Source of the DNA: an uncultured Alphaproteobacteria bacterium
GTDB taxonomy: Bacteria > Pseudomonadota > Alphaproteobacteria > Rs-D84
DNA: 64,000 nt
NCBI GenBank assembly: GCA_946623825.1
Contig: CAMORN010000001.1
Location: 142,202 to 206,201, forward strand
Reading direction: 5' to 3'
Positions 7,148 to 15,759 of the stretch are shown here, one piece after another. Position 1 is the stretch's first letter. The number at the start of each line of letters is the position of its first letter. Below the pieces are notes generated by a model. It had not been told where the DNA came from, searched no databases, and saw only the letters and a program-made list of their open reading frames with translations. Position numbers and translations under genes: made by a program.

Positions 7148-8581
7148 TTACTTTTTTGTTTGATGTGGCGTGGATAACAGGTCTGAAACAACCTTTACCG
7201 GTGTGAAAGTTGTCACCGGAACCGCGACCAATACAGTATTCCATTTTGCCATTGCCCCGTTCCACAACCCCGGTCTTTCCATCGCGCGTAATGGAACACC
7301 GTTCTTTGATTTTTCAGATATAAAGCCAGTTTTTTCGTCTATATATTCGTTCAAATCAAATTTATTGCCCATATAATCTTTTGTGGCGCATACTAAATCA
7401 ACCGGGTTAAAGTAAGATGATTCCTGCATAATATGTTTTGATTCTGGGGCGATTTGGCTGGATTCCACAATCTGCAGGGAAACCATACCGTTTTCGTCCA
7501 TAACCCAAAATGGACCGCCGCCTGGGGCACCTGTGTTTTTAACAACACCGCATACACGCAGAGGGCGATTTAATATTTTTTTGTATTCGTCCAATGTCAA
7601 TTTTTTATCAAATTTAATATTCAATTTATTTGTTATAAATTCGTGATATGTATCAACATCAGTATTGTCAGATTTCAGCAAATCAAAAATTTGTTTTTGT
7701 AAATCAACCAATATTCCCGCCAATACCTGTTTATATTTAATTGTATCACCACGCAGATTTTCAGTTGTTACATTGTCTATGTTTTTAATAAAGATTAAAT
7801 CTGCATCTATATCTGATAAATTCGCAATCAATGCGCCATGTCCCGCCGGCCTGAATAACAAAGAACCGTCAGTGTTTCTGAACAGAGTATTATCAGGATT
7901 AACTGCAATAGTATCTGTTGATTTTTTCTGTTCAGACATAGATATATTATATTTCAACCCATATTTATTTTCGTATTCAGGAATCACGCGTGATAACAAT
8001 TCATTGAAACCGTTTCTGTGTTCTGGTGAAATAGTAAAATGAATATTTACATTGTTTTGTGATGATGCGTATTCGGCACCTTCGGTTAAATGTTCTTCTA
8101 CTGGGGTTTTGGACACATCTGGATATTTATGGAATTTAACAAGACCTTTTGGCAGATTGCCATAATTTAATCCGTGTTCGCTTAAAATAGAATTTATGAT
8201 TTCTGAATCAGATGAATTTTCAGATATGTATTTTTGTAAATCATCATAGAAAGCAAAATTTTGTAATCCTGATAGTGTTTTTTCAACTGTTTCATTTTTA
8301 TTGCCGGTTGATACGAAATCAAATAAATCTTTGAACATACGGGTTGCAGCCCCAGACGCAGGCACAAATTTTACGATTTTATGATTTGTTGCATAATCTT
8401 GATATTTTTTTATGTATTCATCAGTATTTTCGCATTCAATAATACCGTCGTTTAATTGCGCTGGTTTAACAATGTTTATAAAAGGAAACCCAGATTGAAA
8501 TTTTTGTATTTGATTTTCTATTTCTTGAACAGATAAATCATGTGATTTTATTTGTTCAATATCTTTGTCGGAAAAATTCAT
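7148..8581 (-). CDS. DUF4301 family protein
   Basis: 477 residues from the ATG at 8581, which has a GGGGG site 6 bases upstream; an in-frame TTG at 8602 is less likely. The N-terminus (MNFSDKDIEQIKSHDLSVQ), the FKSGFPF-like segment and KFVPASGAATRMFK match the DUF4301 family. That family is known to me mainly from Bacteroidetes; its function is unknown. The PASGAATRMFK and RPAGHGALIANL segments suggest a nucleotidyltransferase-like fold acting on a small substrate, but this is a guess. No signal peptide or membrane segment is seen. The family's phyletic pattern suggests lateral transfer from a gut Bacteroidetes. It has no obvious operon partner. Confidence 0.75.
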   Translation of the reverse strand: MNFSDKDIEQIKSHDLSVQEIENQIQKFQSGFPFINIVKPAQLNDGIIECENTDEYIKKYQDYATNHKIVKFVPASGAATRMFKDLFDFVSTGNKNETVEKTLSGLQNFAFYDDLQKYISENSSDSEIINSILSEHGLNYGNLPKGLVKFHKYPDVSKTPVEEHLTEGAEYASSQNNVNIHFTISPEHRNGFNELLSRVIPEYENKYGLKYNISMSEQKKSTDTIAVNPDNTLFRNTDGSLLFRPAGHGALIANLSDIDADLIFIKNIDNVTTENLRGDTIKYKQVLAGILVDLQKQIFDLLKSDNTDVDTYHEFITNKLNIKFDKKLTLDEYKKILNRPLRVCGVVKNTGAPGGGPFWVMDENGMVSLQIVESSQIAPESKHIMQESSYFNPVDLVCATKDYMGNKFDLNEYIDEKTGFISEKSKNGVPLRAMERPGLWNGAMAKWNTVLVAVPVTTFTPVKVVSDLLSTPHQTKK

Positions 8582-8672
8582 AATTGCCCCCGTTTTTTTC
8601 AATGGGATTTTATACCAAAAAAATAGTCAGTTCAATAATAAATCTTTTTGATATAGGTTTATTGTCCGATGG

Positions 8673-8700
8673 CTTGAATTCTGAAAAAAAGCGACTATAT
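8673..8700 (+). promoter_or_regulatory. Possible heat-shock (RpoH-type) promoter of clpB
   Basis: CTTGAA, 13 bases, CGACTATAT, 38 bases before the clpB start. This resembles the alphaproteobacterial RpoH pattern (CTTGAA-N13/14-CCnATnT), and clpB is a classic RpoH target. Confidence 0.5.
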
Positions 8701-8737
8701 ATCACACAGAAAGAAAAAAATAACAAGAGGTAAAATT

Positions 8738-10795
8738 ATGAATCCAGAAGATGTTCAAGAAACCCCACAGCAGGCGATTGAAAAATATACTACCGATTTT
8801 ACCAAATTGGCAATGGATGGAAAATTAGACCCGGTTATTGGTCGTGAAGATGAAATCCGCAGAACTATTCAGGTTCTGTCGCGCAGAACAAAAAATAATC
8901 CGGTCTTGATTGGTAATCCGGGTGTTGGTAAAACCGCAATAGTAGAAGGTTTGGCACAACGAATTGTTTCGGGTGATATGCCTGAAAATTTGTTGAATAA
9001 AAAACTGTTATCACTTGATATGGGTGCGTTGATGGCGGGCGCTATGTTCCGTGGTCAATTCGAAGGCAGATTGAAAGCAATTTTGAAAGCGGTCAAAGAT
9101 GCCAACGGTCAAATCATTTTATTTATTGATGAATTACACACTATGGTTGGTGCCGGCAAAGGCGAAGGTTCCATGGACGCGGGCAATTTATTAAAACCAA
9201 TGCTTGCGCGTGGTGAATTGCATTGTGTTGGTGCAACAACATTGGATGAATATCGTCAATATATTGAAAAAGACCCAGCGCTCGCGCGTCGTTTTCAACC
9301 TGTGTATGTTGATGAACCAACAATTGAAGAAACCGTTTCTATTTTGCGTGGTCTGAAAGATAAATACGAAGCACACCATGGTGTTCGTATTGCAGATGCT
9401 GCGTTGGTTGCTGCGGTGAAATTGTCCAGTCGTTATATCACAGACAGATTTTTGCCAGATAAAGCGATTGATTTAATCGATGAAGCTGCTGCACGTGTTC
9501 GTATTGAAATTGCATCTAAACCTGAAAAATTAGACGAATTGGACAGACATTTAATGCAACTGAAAATCGAACAACAGGCGTTAAAGAAAGAAAAAGACGA
9601 AGAATCAAAGAAACGTTTGGTTGATTTGGAAAAGCTGATTGAAAAAATGCAGCAAGAATCAAATGAAATGACTGCACAATGGCGCACCGAACAACAAAAA
9701 ATGAAATCTTTGTCTGATTCTATGGCGGCGCTTGATGCTGCAAGGGCAGAGGTTGCAACCGCCATGCGAAACGGTGATTATGAAAAAGCGTCGGCCCTGC
9801 AATATGGCAAGATTCCAGAATTGGAAGAACAAATCAAAAAACAAAATACGGAATCAAAAGAATATAAAACCGTATTGCCAGAACATATCGCCGCGGTTAT
9901 CAGCAAATGGACTGGTGTTCCAGCAGACAGATTGTCCATAGAAGAGCAATCTAAGTTATTAAACATAGAAGATGAATTGCGTAAACGTGTTGTCGGTCAA
10001 GACCATGCGTTGTCGGTTGTTGCGCGTGCAATTCGTCGCTCAAGGGCTGGTTTGTCAGACCCACGCAGACCGTCGGGTTCATTTATGTTTTTGGGACCAA
10101 CCGGTGTTGGTAAAACCGAGGTTGCAAAAGCATTGGCAGAATATTTGTTTAATGATGATACCGCAATGACACGAATTGATATGTCTGAATATATGGAACC
10201 ACATTCGGTTGCGCGTTTGATTGGCGCACCTCCGGGATATGTGGGATATGAAGCAGGTGGCGAATTGACTGAATCTGTTCGTCGTCGTCCATATCAGGTA
10301 TTGTTATTTGATGAAATTGAAAAAGCACACCCAGATGTATTCAATGTGTTTTTACAAATACTTGATGATGGGCGTTTAACAGACGGTCAGGGACGAATTG
10401 TCAATTTCACAAATACTATCATAATAATGACAAGTAATTTGCCGAATATAGAAGCGGTCAAAAAACAATTCAGACCTGAATTCATAAACAGAATAGATGA
10501 AATCGTATTCTTTAACCAATTGGGCAAAGATGTCATGGCGGATATCGTCAAGATTCAAATCAAGATTCTTGAAAAAAGATTGGCGGACCGTCAAATATCG
10601 TTGCACATCACGGACAAAGCGATAAATTGGTTGGGCGAAAATGGATATGATGCCGTATTTGGTGCGCGTCCGTTGAAACGACTGATTACCACCGCGGTAG
10701 AAGATAAAATCGCAGATTTAATTTTATCTGGCACCGTGGGCGAGGGTTCAACCGTATCGGTTGATGTCCATGGCAAAGAATTATTGATTCAATAA
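8738..10795 (+). CDS. clpB: ATP-dependent disaggregase ClpB lacking the N-terminal domain
   Basis: Hexameric AAA+ chaperone that threads aggregated proteins together with DnaK. 685 residues: NBD1 with Walker A GNPGVGKT (59-66) and ILFIDELHT, a full coiled-coil middle domain (about 260-385, ending [11 protein letters not shown]), and NBD2 with GPTGVGKT and [12 protein letters not shown]. The usual ~145-residue N-terminal substrate domain is absent; the protein begins immediately before the NBD1 core (EKYTTDFT). A loop between IIIMTSN and the [10 protein letters not shown] motif is also shortened. The ATG has an AAGAGG site and a heat-shock-like promoter, so this short form is probably the only product. 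In other bacteria a similar short form arises by internal initiation. Confidence 0.95.
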   Translation: MNPEDVQETPQQAIEKYTTDFTKLAMDGKLDPVIGREDEIRRTIQVLSRRTKNNPVLIGNPGVGKTAIVEGLAQRIVSGDMPENLLNKKLLSLDMGALMAGAMFRGQFEGRLKAILKAVKDANGQIILFIDELHTMVGAGKGEGSMDAGNLLKPMLARGELHCVGATTLDEYRQYIEKDPALARRFQPVYVDEPTIEETVSILRGLKDKYEAHHGVRIADAALVAAVKLSSRYITDRFLPDKAIDLIDEAAARVRIEIASKPEKLDELDRHLMQLKIEQQALKKEKDEESKKRLVDLEKLIEKMQQESNEMTAQWRTEQQKMKSLSDSMAALDAARAEVATAMRNGDYEKASALQYGKIPELEEQIKKQNTESKEYKTVLPEHIAAVISKWTGVPADRLSIEEQSKLLNIEDELRKRVVGQDHALSVVARAIRRSRAGLSDPRRPSGSFMFLGPTGVGKTEVAKALAEYLFNDDTAMTRIDMSEYMEPHSVARLIGAPPGYVGYEAGGELTESVRRRPYQVLLFDEIEKAHPDVFNVFLQILDDGRLTDGQGRIVNFTNTIIIMTSNLPNIEAVKKQFRPEFINRIDEIVFFNQLGKDVMADIVKIQIKILEKRLADRQISLHITDKAINWLGENGYDAVFGARPLKRLITTAVEDKIADLILSGTVGEGSTVSVDVHGKELLIQ

Positions 10796-10813
10796 TTTTG
10801 TGATAAAAATAAA

Positions 10814-10840
10814 AACGCCCGTGAATAACGGGTGTTTTTT
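10814..10840 (+). terminator. Terminator of clpB
   Basis: CGCCCGT/ACGGGTG hairpin followed by six T. The same hairpin type with the same downstream sequence precedes the other surface-protein genes at 18703 and 59577. Confidence 0.85.
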
Positions 10841-10848
10841 CGCTTTTT

Positions 10849-10872
10849 TCAAGGCCCGATTTTTGGTATAAT
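10849..10872 (+). promoter_or_regulatory. Extended -10 promoter of the surface-protein cassette
   Basis: TGGTATAAT (extended -10) within a block AAGGCCCGATTTTTGG that is nearly repeated at 18733 and 59614. No good -35 is visible, as is common with extended -10 promoters. Confidence 0.65.
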
Positions 10873-10902
10873 AGGAACGAAAAGATAAAAGGAAAAAAGA
10901 GA

Positions 10903-10971
10903 GTGAGTACGCTGAAAGCCGCAGTTTTCTACACACACACACACACACACACAGATAGTTTCGTTGTGTGA
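10903..10971 (+). CDS. Putative leader peptide translated through the AC repeat
   Basis: GTG start 10 bases after an AAAAGG site, then VSTLKAAVFY, alternating Thr-His from the AC repeat, and DSFVV, ending at TGA 10969-10971 (22 residues). The homologous leader at 59665 keeps the same start, length to the repeat, and AVFY. No other start codon opens a frame into the repeat. Translation is not proven. If it occurs, each change in repeat number moves the stop codon relative to the terminator downstream. Confidence 0.5.
   Translation: MSTLKAAVFYTHTHTHTDSFVV
10931..10953 (+). repeat. (AC)11 microsatellite
   Basis: Eleven uninterrupted AC units plus A. The paralogous leader has sixteen units. Tracts of this kind vary by slipped-strand mispairing. 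Confidence 0.97.
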
Positions 10972-10976
10972 TAATT

Positions 10977-11048
10977 GCGTGAATTGTATTCACGCGAATA
11001 TGAAAACAGACAAATAACGTTGATGACGTTATTTGTCTGTTTTTTTTT
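10977..11048 (+). terminator. Leader hairpin and intrinsic terminator (attenuator) before surface protein gene
   Basis: Hairpin A (10977-10995) is a perfect 8-bp GCGTGAAT/ATTCACGC stem. Hairpin B (11003-11044) is a perfect 18-bp stem built around CAGACAAATAACGT/ACGTTATTTGTCTG with a 5-base loop, and it ends in a run of T to 11048. B lies between promoter and gene, 24 bases before the ATG, so transcription must pass an apparent terminator. Both hairpins are conserved at 59751-59820. Confidence 0.8.
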
Positions 11049-11072
11049 ATTAAAAAAAGGAAAGGAGAAAGC

Positions 11073-12305
11073 ATGAAACAAAAAATATTTTTAACATCAA
11101 TTATAGCAATGGGCTTTGTTGCGCCTGCAATGGCGGAACCGAGTAATACGGGTGATTTTCCGTCCACCGGTTTAATGCAGGAAGATTACACATATACCGG
11201 TGCGGCAACCGAAGAAAACATGGGCGTGTACGAAGGGGAAGTAAACGCCACCGCAGAATATACAGATGATTTATATAACATCGTCGCTGGAAACTATTTA
11301 AAGGCAGGTTCCGAAGATGAAAACGGAACACAATGTACACAGGGTAATTTCTGTCCAGGGTTGACAAATGCATTGTATAATGAAACCACAGACCAGGGAT
11401 TAAATTCATGTTCCACCGCGACGAACGGAATATACACATTGTCCGCAGCGGGCGCATCATCACAAAACGATTGTTATCGTGAATGTACAACCGCGGATGT
11501 TGCACATTCAAGGGGAACAATGAACGGTGGCTATTATTACGGTGATAACAACCAATGCGAACCAACAGATTGTGTGAACGGATGGCATGTAAAAGCGGGG
11601 CTTAATTTTTCAACATTAATAGGAAGTTCGGTGGCCACTACCACAGCTTATATAAACAATTCGTCTTCTTTTGAAGAATATGATAATCAAAATGATACAT
11701 ATATTGATGATGGGCATGATGCGTCCTATTATGGGATAAGTGGTAAGAATTCTTTTGCTGTTGATTATGGTGATAAAGGAATAATAACAGGACACGGAAG
11801 ATGTAGTGCAGAAGGAGGTTCTGGGACGGTCTTATTAGGTGGAACTGGAACCCCAACTATAAAAACAACACTTACAGATAATACAGGTCAATCAAGTGGT
11901 AAATCATGCTATTGTCAAATTGATGGTTATATTAAAAATGGGATTAAACAAAATGTTTCTGCCCCATGGGTGTATTTAAGCAACCCAGACGGTTGTGCCA
12001 ATCAATGTGTATCGGTTTGTGCACAATTTATTGCGGGTCCAGTGTCATTTTTTGATATGCAGGCAAATTATCGTAGAATTGTATTTGAAAATATAGAGCC
12101 GACATTAGCATCGTGCGACGCGAATATTATCAACATTAATTGGACGGGGGCAGATGCAGAAGATATATCTGCAAACAACGCGGGTACCGCAACATACGAC
12201 AGCGATATCCGTACCCCTGTTAAGGCACAAACCATTAAGGGTAAGACATTTAAGGGTTGGCGTTTCAGCAAACCACAACAAACAACAACCGGCAATAACG
12301 GGTAA
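11073..12305 (+). CDS. Secreted cysteine-rich surface protein, family member 1
   Basis: 410 residues with signal peptide cut after APAMA (21). The conserved N-terminal module (22-170) has the motif MQEDYTYTGAATEENMGVYE, then cysteine-rich segments (CTQGNFCPG, CVNGW). A variable middle is followed by a conserved C-terminal module of about 60 residues ending in TPVKAQTIKGKTFKGWRF, half of a Listeria-Bacteroides (InlB B-type) repeat. The same ends occur in the proteins at 18787 and 59846, with different middles. Function is unknown; surface display or antigenic variation is plausible. Expression is probably controlled by the AC-repeat leader. The ATG follows an excellent AAGGAAAGGAG site that is perfectly complementary over 14 bases to the candidate sRNA at 21165. 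Confidence 0.75.
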   Translation: MKQKIFLTSIIAMGFVAPAMAEPSNTGDFPSTGLMQEDYTYTGAATEENMGVYEGEVNATAEYTDDLYNIVAGNYLKAGSEDENGTQCTQGNFCPGLTNALYNETTDQGLNSCSTATNGIYTLSAAGASSQNDCYRECTTADVAHSRGTMNGGYYYGDNNQCEPTDCVNGWHVKAGLNFSTLIGSSVATTTAYINNSSSFEEYDNQNDTYIDDGHDASYYGISGKNSFAVDYGDKGIITGHGRCSAEGGSGTVLLGGTGTPTIKTTLTDNTGQSSGKSCYCQIDGYIKNGIKQNVSAPWVYLSNPDGCANQCVSVCAQFIAGPVSFFDMQANYRRIVFENIEPTLASCDANIININWTGADAEDISANNAGTATYDSDIRTPVKAQTIKGKTFKGWRFSKPQQTTTGNNG

Positions 12306-12372
12306 TGTTGTTGAACGAGATTGGTGTGATTCATGGCACACCAATATAAAAGGGTTCTCTCCCTTTCCTTGG

Positions 12373-12399
12373 CACCCCGTTTCGGCGGGGTGTTTTTTT
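12373..12399 (+). terminator. Terminator after surface protein gene 1
   Basis: CACCCCG/CGGGGTG stem with 6-base loop and seven T. The 12400-12520 stretch holds two CGTCTCCG repeats but no gene. Confidence 0.88.
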
Positions 12400-12520
12400 C
12401 CGTCTCCGCTACGCTTCGTCGTGATGGTCCGTCTCCGTTTCACTCCGTCGCGACAAGTTTCTATTGAACATTTTTTTATTATTTGATATGCTGTGTTTTG
12501 GTAAAAAAAAGGAAAGAAAT

Positions 12521-13345
12521 ATGCAAAATTTAACACTTGATTCTTTGGTGCGGACATTTGGTCAATTGATTGCTGATTTCGGTATGAAATTGGTTGCTGC
12601 GTTGGTCATTTGGATTGTCGGTTTTTGGATTGTGAAAAAAATAGTTGCGTCTATTACATACGCAATGAAATTGCACAACGTTGAACCGTCACTCGCATCA
12701 TTTTCAATGTCTTTTTTAAGTATCATATTAAGGGTATTTGTAATCATTATTGTTTTAACAACATTGGGTGTGCAAATGACATCTATTGTGGCGGTGTTGG
12801 GCGCTGCTTCGTTGGCAATTGGTATGGCGTTTTCTGGAACATTGCAAAATTTTGCCGGTGGTGTTGTTATTTTGTTATTCAAACCGTTCAAGGTTGGCGA
12901 TACAATCATAACTGCAGATGGCAAAATGGGTGTCGTGCAAAAAATTATGATTTTCACAACACAAATAAATACTTTTGATAACCAGATTTTATTTTTACCA
13001 AATGGTGCATTATCAAATGGTGTGATAACTAATTTATCCATGGGTAAAAACCGCAGAACTGATATAGAAGTTGGTATTTCATATGGTGATAATGTTGAAA
13101 ATGCGCGCAAATTGGTTATGAAAATTTTAAGTGCTGATAAACGCGTTCTGAAAAAACCAGAACCAATTATTATGTTGTCTGATTTAGGCGACAGCGCGGT
13201 TGTTTTAACAATTCGTTATTGGACAAAATACGAAGATTTATATTCAGCCAAAGCAGATATTTTGGAACAGATATACACACAATTTCCAAAACATAAATTG
13301 AATTTCCCATTTCCACAAATGGATGTTCATGTTAAAAAGAATTAA
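12521..13345 (+). CDS. Small-conductance mechanosensitive channel, MscS family
   Basis: Inner-membrane channel that opens under osmotic downshock. 274 residues from the ATG at 12521, preceded by AGGAAAG; a longer in-frame ATG at 12464 lacks such a site. There are three membrane helices in the first ~110 residues. The pore-lining helix has the Gly/Ala pattern GAASLAIGMAFSGTLQNFAGG, and FKPFKVGDTI opens the cytoplasmic beta domain. The length matches E. coli MscS (286). Single gene between two strong terminators. Confidence 0.9.
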   Translation: MQNLTLDSLVRTFGQLIADFGMKLVAALVIWIVGFWIVKKIVASITYAMKLHNVEPSLASFSMSFLSIILRVFVIIIVLTTLGVQMTSIVAVLGAASLAIGMAFSGTLQNFAGGVVILLFKPFKVGDTIITADGKMGVVQKIMIFTTQINTFDNQILFLPNGALSNGVITNLSMGKNRRTDIEVGISYGDNVENARKLVMKILSADKRVLKKPEPIIMLSDLGDSAVVLTIRYWTKYEDLYSAKADILEQIYTQFPKHKLNFPFPQMDVHVKKN

Positions 13346-13351
13346 AAAAAT

Positions 13352-13378
13352 ACCACCCAAACGGGTGGTGCTTTTTTA
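13352..13378. terminator. Bidirectional terminator between mscS-like and ACP-like genes
   Basis: ACCACCC/GGGTGGT hairpin flanked by A-run and T-run; its 3' side overlaps the stop codon of the minus-strand gene. Confidence 0.85.
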
Positions 13379-14077
13379 TTTTGCTTTTACAAATCTTGCC
13401 TTGATACGTTGTAATAAACCAATTTTGTTTTTATCAAAATATGCGTTTAATATTGCAACACACAAAGAATCTATATTTGTAAAATAGAAATGTCCCAATT
13501 TGATATTGAATTTCTTTTCAACCCATTCAAACAAATCGTTTCTGTCAAAATCGTTTAATCCAAATGATTTATACCAATTAGATTCTTTTTTAACTGTTTG
13601 AATTCCATATTTGTTTAACATGTGTTCTTTGATTGTGTTAAACACAATGTTGTAATCTAATTTTGTGTTCGCATCAATTGGTTTAACAGCAGATATTTGT
13701 GTTTGTATTTTTGATGTGATTTTATTTATATTTTTTGTATATGGTGATGGTATAAATTTATCGTTTTTTGTGTTTAATTGAAAAACAATTTTTTCTTGGT
13801 TGATTTGTTTTTTGCATAAAGCAACAAATTCAGCCAATGTATCTGCACGTCCCAATTCTTCTGTGTCTTTGATTTCTATGCCGTATTCGTATTCAAGGTG
13901 CATAATCATTTCCAATCTGTTCAAAGAATCAAGATTTAAATCATATGATATTCTGTCAGATGGTTTTATGTCAGACGCGACTAAATCTGTATTTTGTTCA
14001 AGATATTCTATCAATACTGTAAATATATCATTGAAAGATACAGGTTGTGTTTTAGAAGCAATTTTTAAACTAATCAT
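13376..14077 (-). CDS. Protein with two acyl-carrier-protein-like domains
   Basis: 233 residues. Domain 1 (about 15-85) has the ACP signature LNLDSLNRLEMIMHLEYEYG, including the Ser of the DSL motif that normally carries phosphopantetheine, and the helix IEIKDTEELGRADTLAEF. A linker leads to domain 2 (about 145-215) with the same helical pattern, but FGLNDFDRNDLFEWVEKKF has no Ser at the attachment position. It is the last of three adjacent minus-strand genes (14096, 15001) that look like divergent ACP repeats. No enzymes of fatty-acid or polyketide synthesis are nearby. It may hold an acyl group for lipid modification, or the domains may be purely structural; function is unknown. Confidence 0.65.
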   Translation of the reverse strand: MISLKIASKTQPVSFNDIFTVLIEYLEQNTDLVASDIKPSDRISYDLNLDSLNRLEMIMHLEYEYGIEIKDTEELGRADTLAEFVALCKKQINQEKIVFQLNTKNDKFIPSPYTKNINKITSKIQTQISAVKPIDANTKLDYNIVFNTIKEHMLNKYGIQTVKKESNWYKSFGLNDFDRNDLFEWVEKKFNIKLGHFYFTNIDSLCVAILNAYFDKNKIGLLQRIKARFVKAK

Positions 14078-14095
14078 TTTTTTTATGCCTTTTTA

Positions 14096-14983
14096 TTACA
14101 TATGTTTTGTTGCTTTTGTTTGTTGAAACATTGCAATACGTTTTTTCATAATTGCATCGCAATAATCGTGCAGTGTTTTCATATTGAATAAAGCAGGTTT
14201 ATCCAAACTGACATGATACTTGCTGGCTGCGATATTATAAAGCGCAACATAATCATAATAATTATTAAATTGCAATTTTGTTGACAATGATAATGGATGT
14301 TTTTTATCTGTATCAACCAAAGAACGTGTTGATAATTCAGATGACAATTCTGTCAAAATTCTGTTTCTTGAATTGTCGTATGTACCATTTGATACAATTG
14401 CAGATTGTTTAACAGGTTTCTTGAAACGATTTGTTTTTTCTATTTCCAATGCGACAAACCCAATCAAAGAATCAATTGTTGTAATGTTTTTATGAAATCT
14501 GTCAATATCGACATTGTATTTTGATTTAATAGATTTTAATAACAAATCAAAATCATAATCAGGTGTGCTTTTTGACAATACATCTGAAATTTTTTGTTTT
14601 CTTGCGATGTTCAATTCTGGAACCGAATAATGAATTGCAGGTATGTTGTATGTCATATTCACAATGTCTTGGGCGACATGTTTTGCAATAGCGTTTAATT
14701 TTGATTGGTTTTTAGTGTAAAACGCTTTTGCAACCTGATCGCATAATGCACCAACGTTTGTTAATTGTGTATCGTCTGGCAATGTGATGTTGAAATTTTT
14801 TTCCATGAAATAAACGATTTCGTAATTATCCAAGAAATCTGTTATTTTAATATCTTTTGCAAATTTTGATTCTGGTTTAACAGATTCAATTTGTCTTGGT
14901 TCGATATAGCCAGATTCTACAAGGTTTTTACGTAAAACATTTAATGCGTATACAGATATTAAATCCAAGAAATTTTTTTCCAT
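14096..14983 (-). CDS. Protein with degenerate ACP-like repeats, no attachment serine seen
   Basis: 295 residues, no signal peptide or membrane segment. Three regions repeat an ACP-like helical pattern. They are about 30-95 (KITDFLDNYEIVYFMEKNFN, then VGALCDQVAKAF), about 125-190 (YDFDLLLKSIKSKYNVDIDR, then IDSLIGFVALEI) and about 235-290 (YDYVALYNIAASKYHVSLD, then MKTLHDYCDAI). The DSL serine is replaced in each. It lies between two other ACP-like genes with short gaps (18 and 17 bases), so one operon is likely. Function unknown. The ACP resemblance is by eye and needs structure prediction. Confidence 0.5.
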   Translation of the reverse strand: MEKNFLDLISVYALNVLRKNLVESGYIEPRQIESVKPESKFAKDIKITDFLDNYEIVYFMEKNFNITLPDDTQLTNVGALCDQVAKAFYTKNQSKLNAIAKHVAQDIVNMTYNIPAIHYSVPELNIARKQKISDVLSKSTPDYDFDLLLKSIKSKYNVDIDRFHKNITTIDSLIGFVALEIEKTNRFKKPVKQSAIVSNGTYDNSRNRILTELSSELSTRSLVDTDKKHPLSLSTKLQFNNYYDYVALYNIAASKYHVSLDKPALFNMKTLHDYCDAIMKKRIAMFQQTKATKHM

Positions 14984-15000
14984 TTCATTGCCTTTTTTTA

Positions 15001-15369
15001 TTATTTTTGTGGAACGACAAGTGCCTTTGTAAAATAGTGTTGCAAAGCCATTTTGCTTGCTTTGCGTAACATGTCGGCTTTGTTTGATTTTTGTAATCTG
15101 TCAGTAATCAAATTGCAGATATCACCAACGGTGTATAAATCGTCCATTTTGACACCTGTGTCTAAATCTAACAATGTCATTTTTTCTAAATCTTGCATAA
15201 GAAAGCCCATAGCCCACGGACCCATTTCTAAATTATATTCCATTTGGGTTGTGCGACTCATCATCATATTTTTTAAATTTGGTGTTATTGATGCACGGAT
15301 TGTATTTGTTACCATATTAAAAATATGGGAACTTAATCCAGGGTGTTTTATTTGTTGTTGCATATTCAT
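15001..15369 (-). CDS. Small protein with one degenerate ACP-like domain
   Basis: 122 residues, first gene of the three-gene minus-strand operon. Residues 42-95 (YNLEMGPWAMGFLMQDLEKM, then VGDICNLITDRL) follow the ACP helix II/III pattern, but GPW replaces the DSL attachment site. The N-terminal 40 residues are Met- and Asn-rich. The ATG has an AAGGAAAA site, and a consensus promoter lies at 15399-15426, so the operon is probably well expressed. Function unknown. Confidence 0.5.
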   Translation of the reverse strand: MNMQQQIKHPGLSSHIFNMVTNTIRASITPNLKNMMMSRTTQMEYNLEMGPWAMGFLMQDLEKMTLLDLDTGVKMDDLYTVGDICNLITDRLQKSNKADMLRKASKMALQHYFTKALVVPQK

Positions 15370-15398
15370 TTTTTGTTTTTCCTTTTTTTACACAATAA

Positions 15399-15426
15399 AT
15401 TATAGACAAAATAAAAGATATGTCAA
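15399..15426 (-). promoter_or_regulatory. Consensus promoter of the ACP-like operon
   Basis: Minus strand TTGACA, 16 bp, TATAAT, with ACAAAATATAC immediately upstream of the -35. Confidence 0.8.
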
Positions 15427-15454
15427 GTATATTTTGTAAAGAAAATTTTTCTAT

Positions 15455-15481
15455 TTGACATTTGTAAAATAAATGTATAAA
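15455..15481 (+). promoter_or_regulatory. Promoter of the tRNA-Ala/rpsU region
   Basis: TTGACA at 15455-15460 and TATAAA at 15476-15481 (15-bp spacer), followed by a small CAAGAT/ATCTTG hairpin at 15495-15509. Confidence 0.55.
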
Positions 15482-15524
15482 ATACCTAGGCTTTCAAGAT
15501 AAAATCTTGGAAATGCAAAGTTCT

Positions 15525-15575
15525 GGGGTTGTAGCTCAGTTGGTAGAGGCAAGTTGCTTTACAACGCAGTGGGTC
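15525..15575 (+). pseudogene. Broken partial copy of tRNA-Ala
   Basis: The first 24 bases (GGGGTTGTAGCTCAGTTGG and on to GTAGAG), plus the preceding AAATGCAAAGTTCT, are identical to the intact tRNA-Ala 83 bases downstream. The sequence then diverges and has no usable anticodon arm, T-arm or acceptor 3' strand. Confidence 0.7.
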
Positions 15576-15607
15576 GCAAAACTAGAAATACTAAAATGCA
15601 AAGTTCT

Positions 15608-15683
15608 GGGGTTGTAGCTCAGTTGGTAGAGCACCTGCTTTGCAAGCAGGGGGTCGTCAGTTCGAGCCTGATCAGCTCCACCA
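15608..15683 (+). tRNA. tRNA-Ala (TGC)
   Basis: 76 bases with encoded CCA. The anticodon loop TTTGCAA lies between CCTGC-type stem strands, giving anticodon TGC. The acceptor GGGGTTG pairs with CAGCTCC, with one G-T pair and one T-G pair. Confidence 0.95.
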
Positions 15684-15759
15684 GAATAAAGGAAAGGGGA
15701 TGCAAATCCCCTTTTAAAAAATAATAAATACAAATTCGCCAAAAGGGGGTGAATACATA

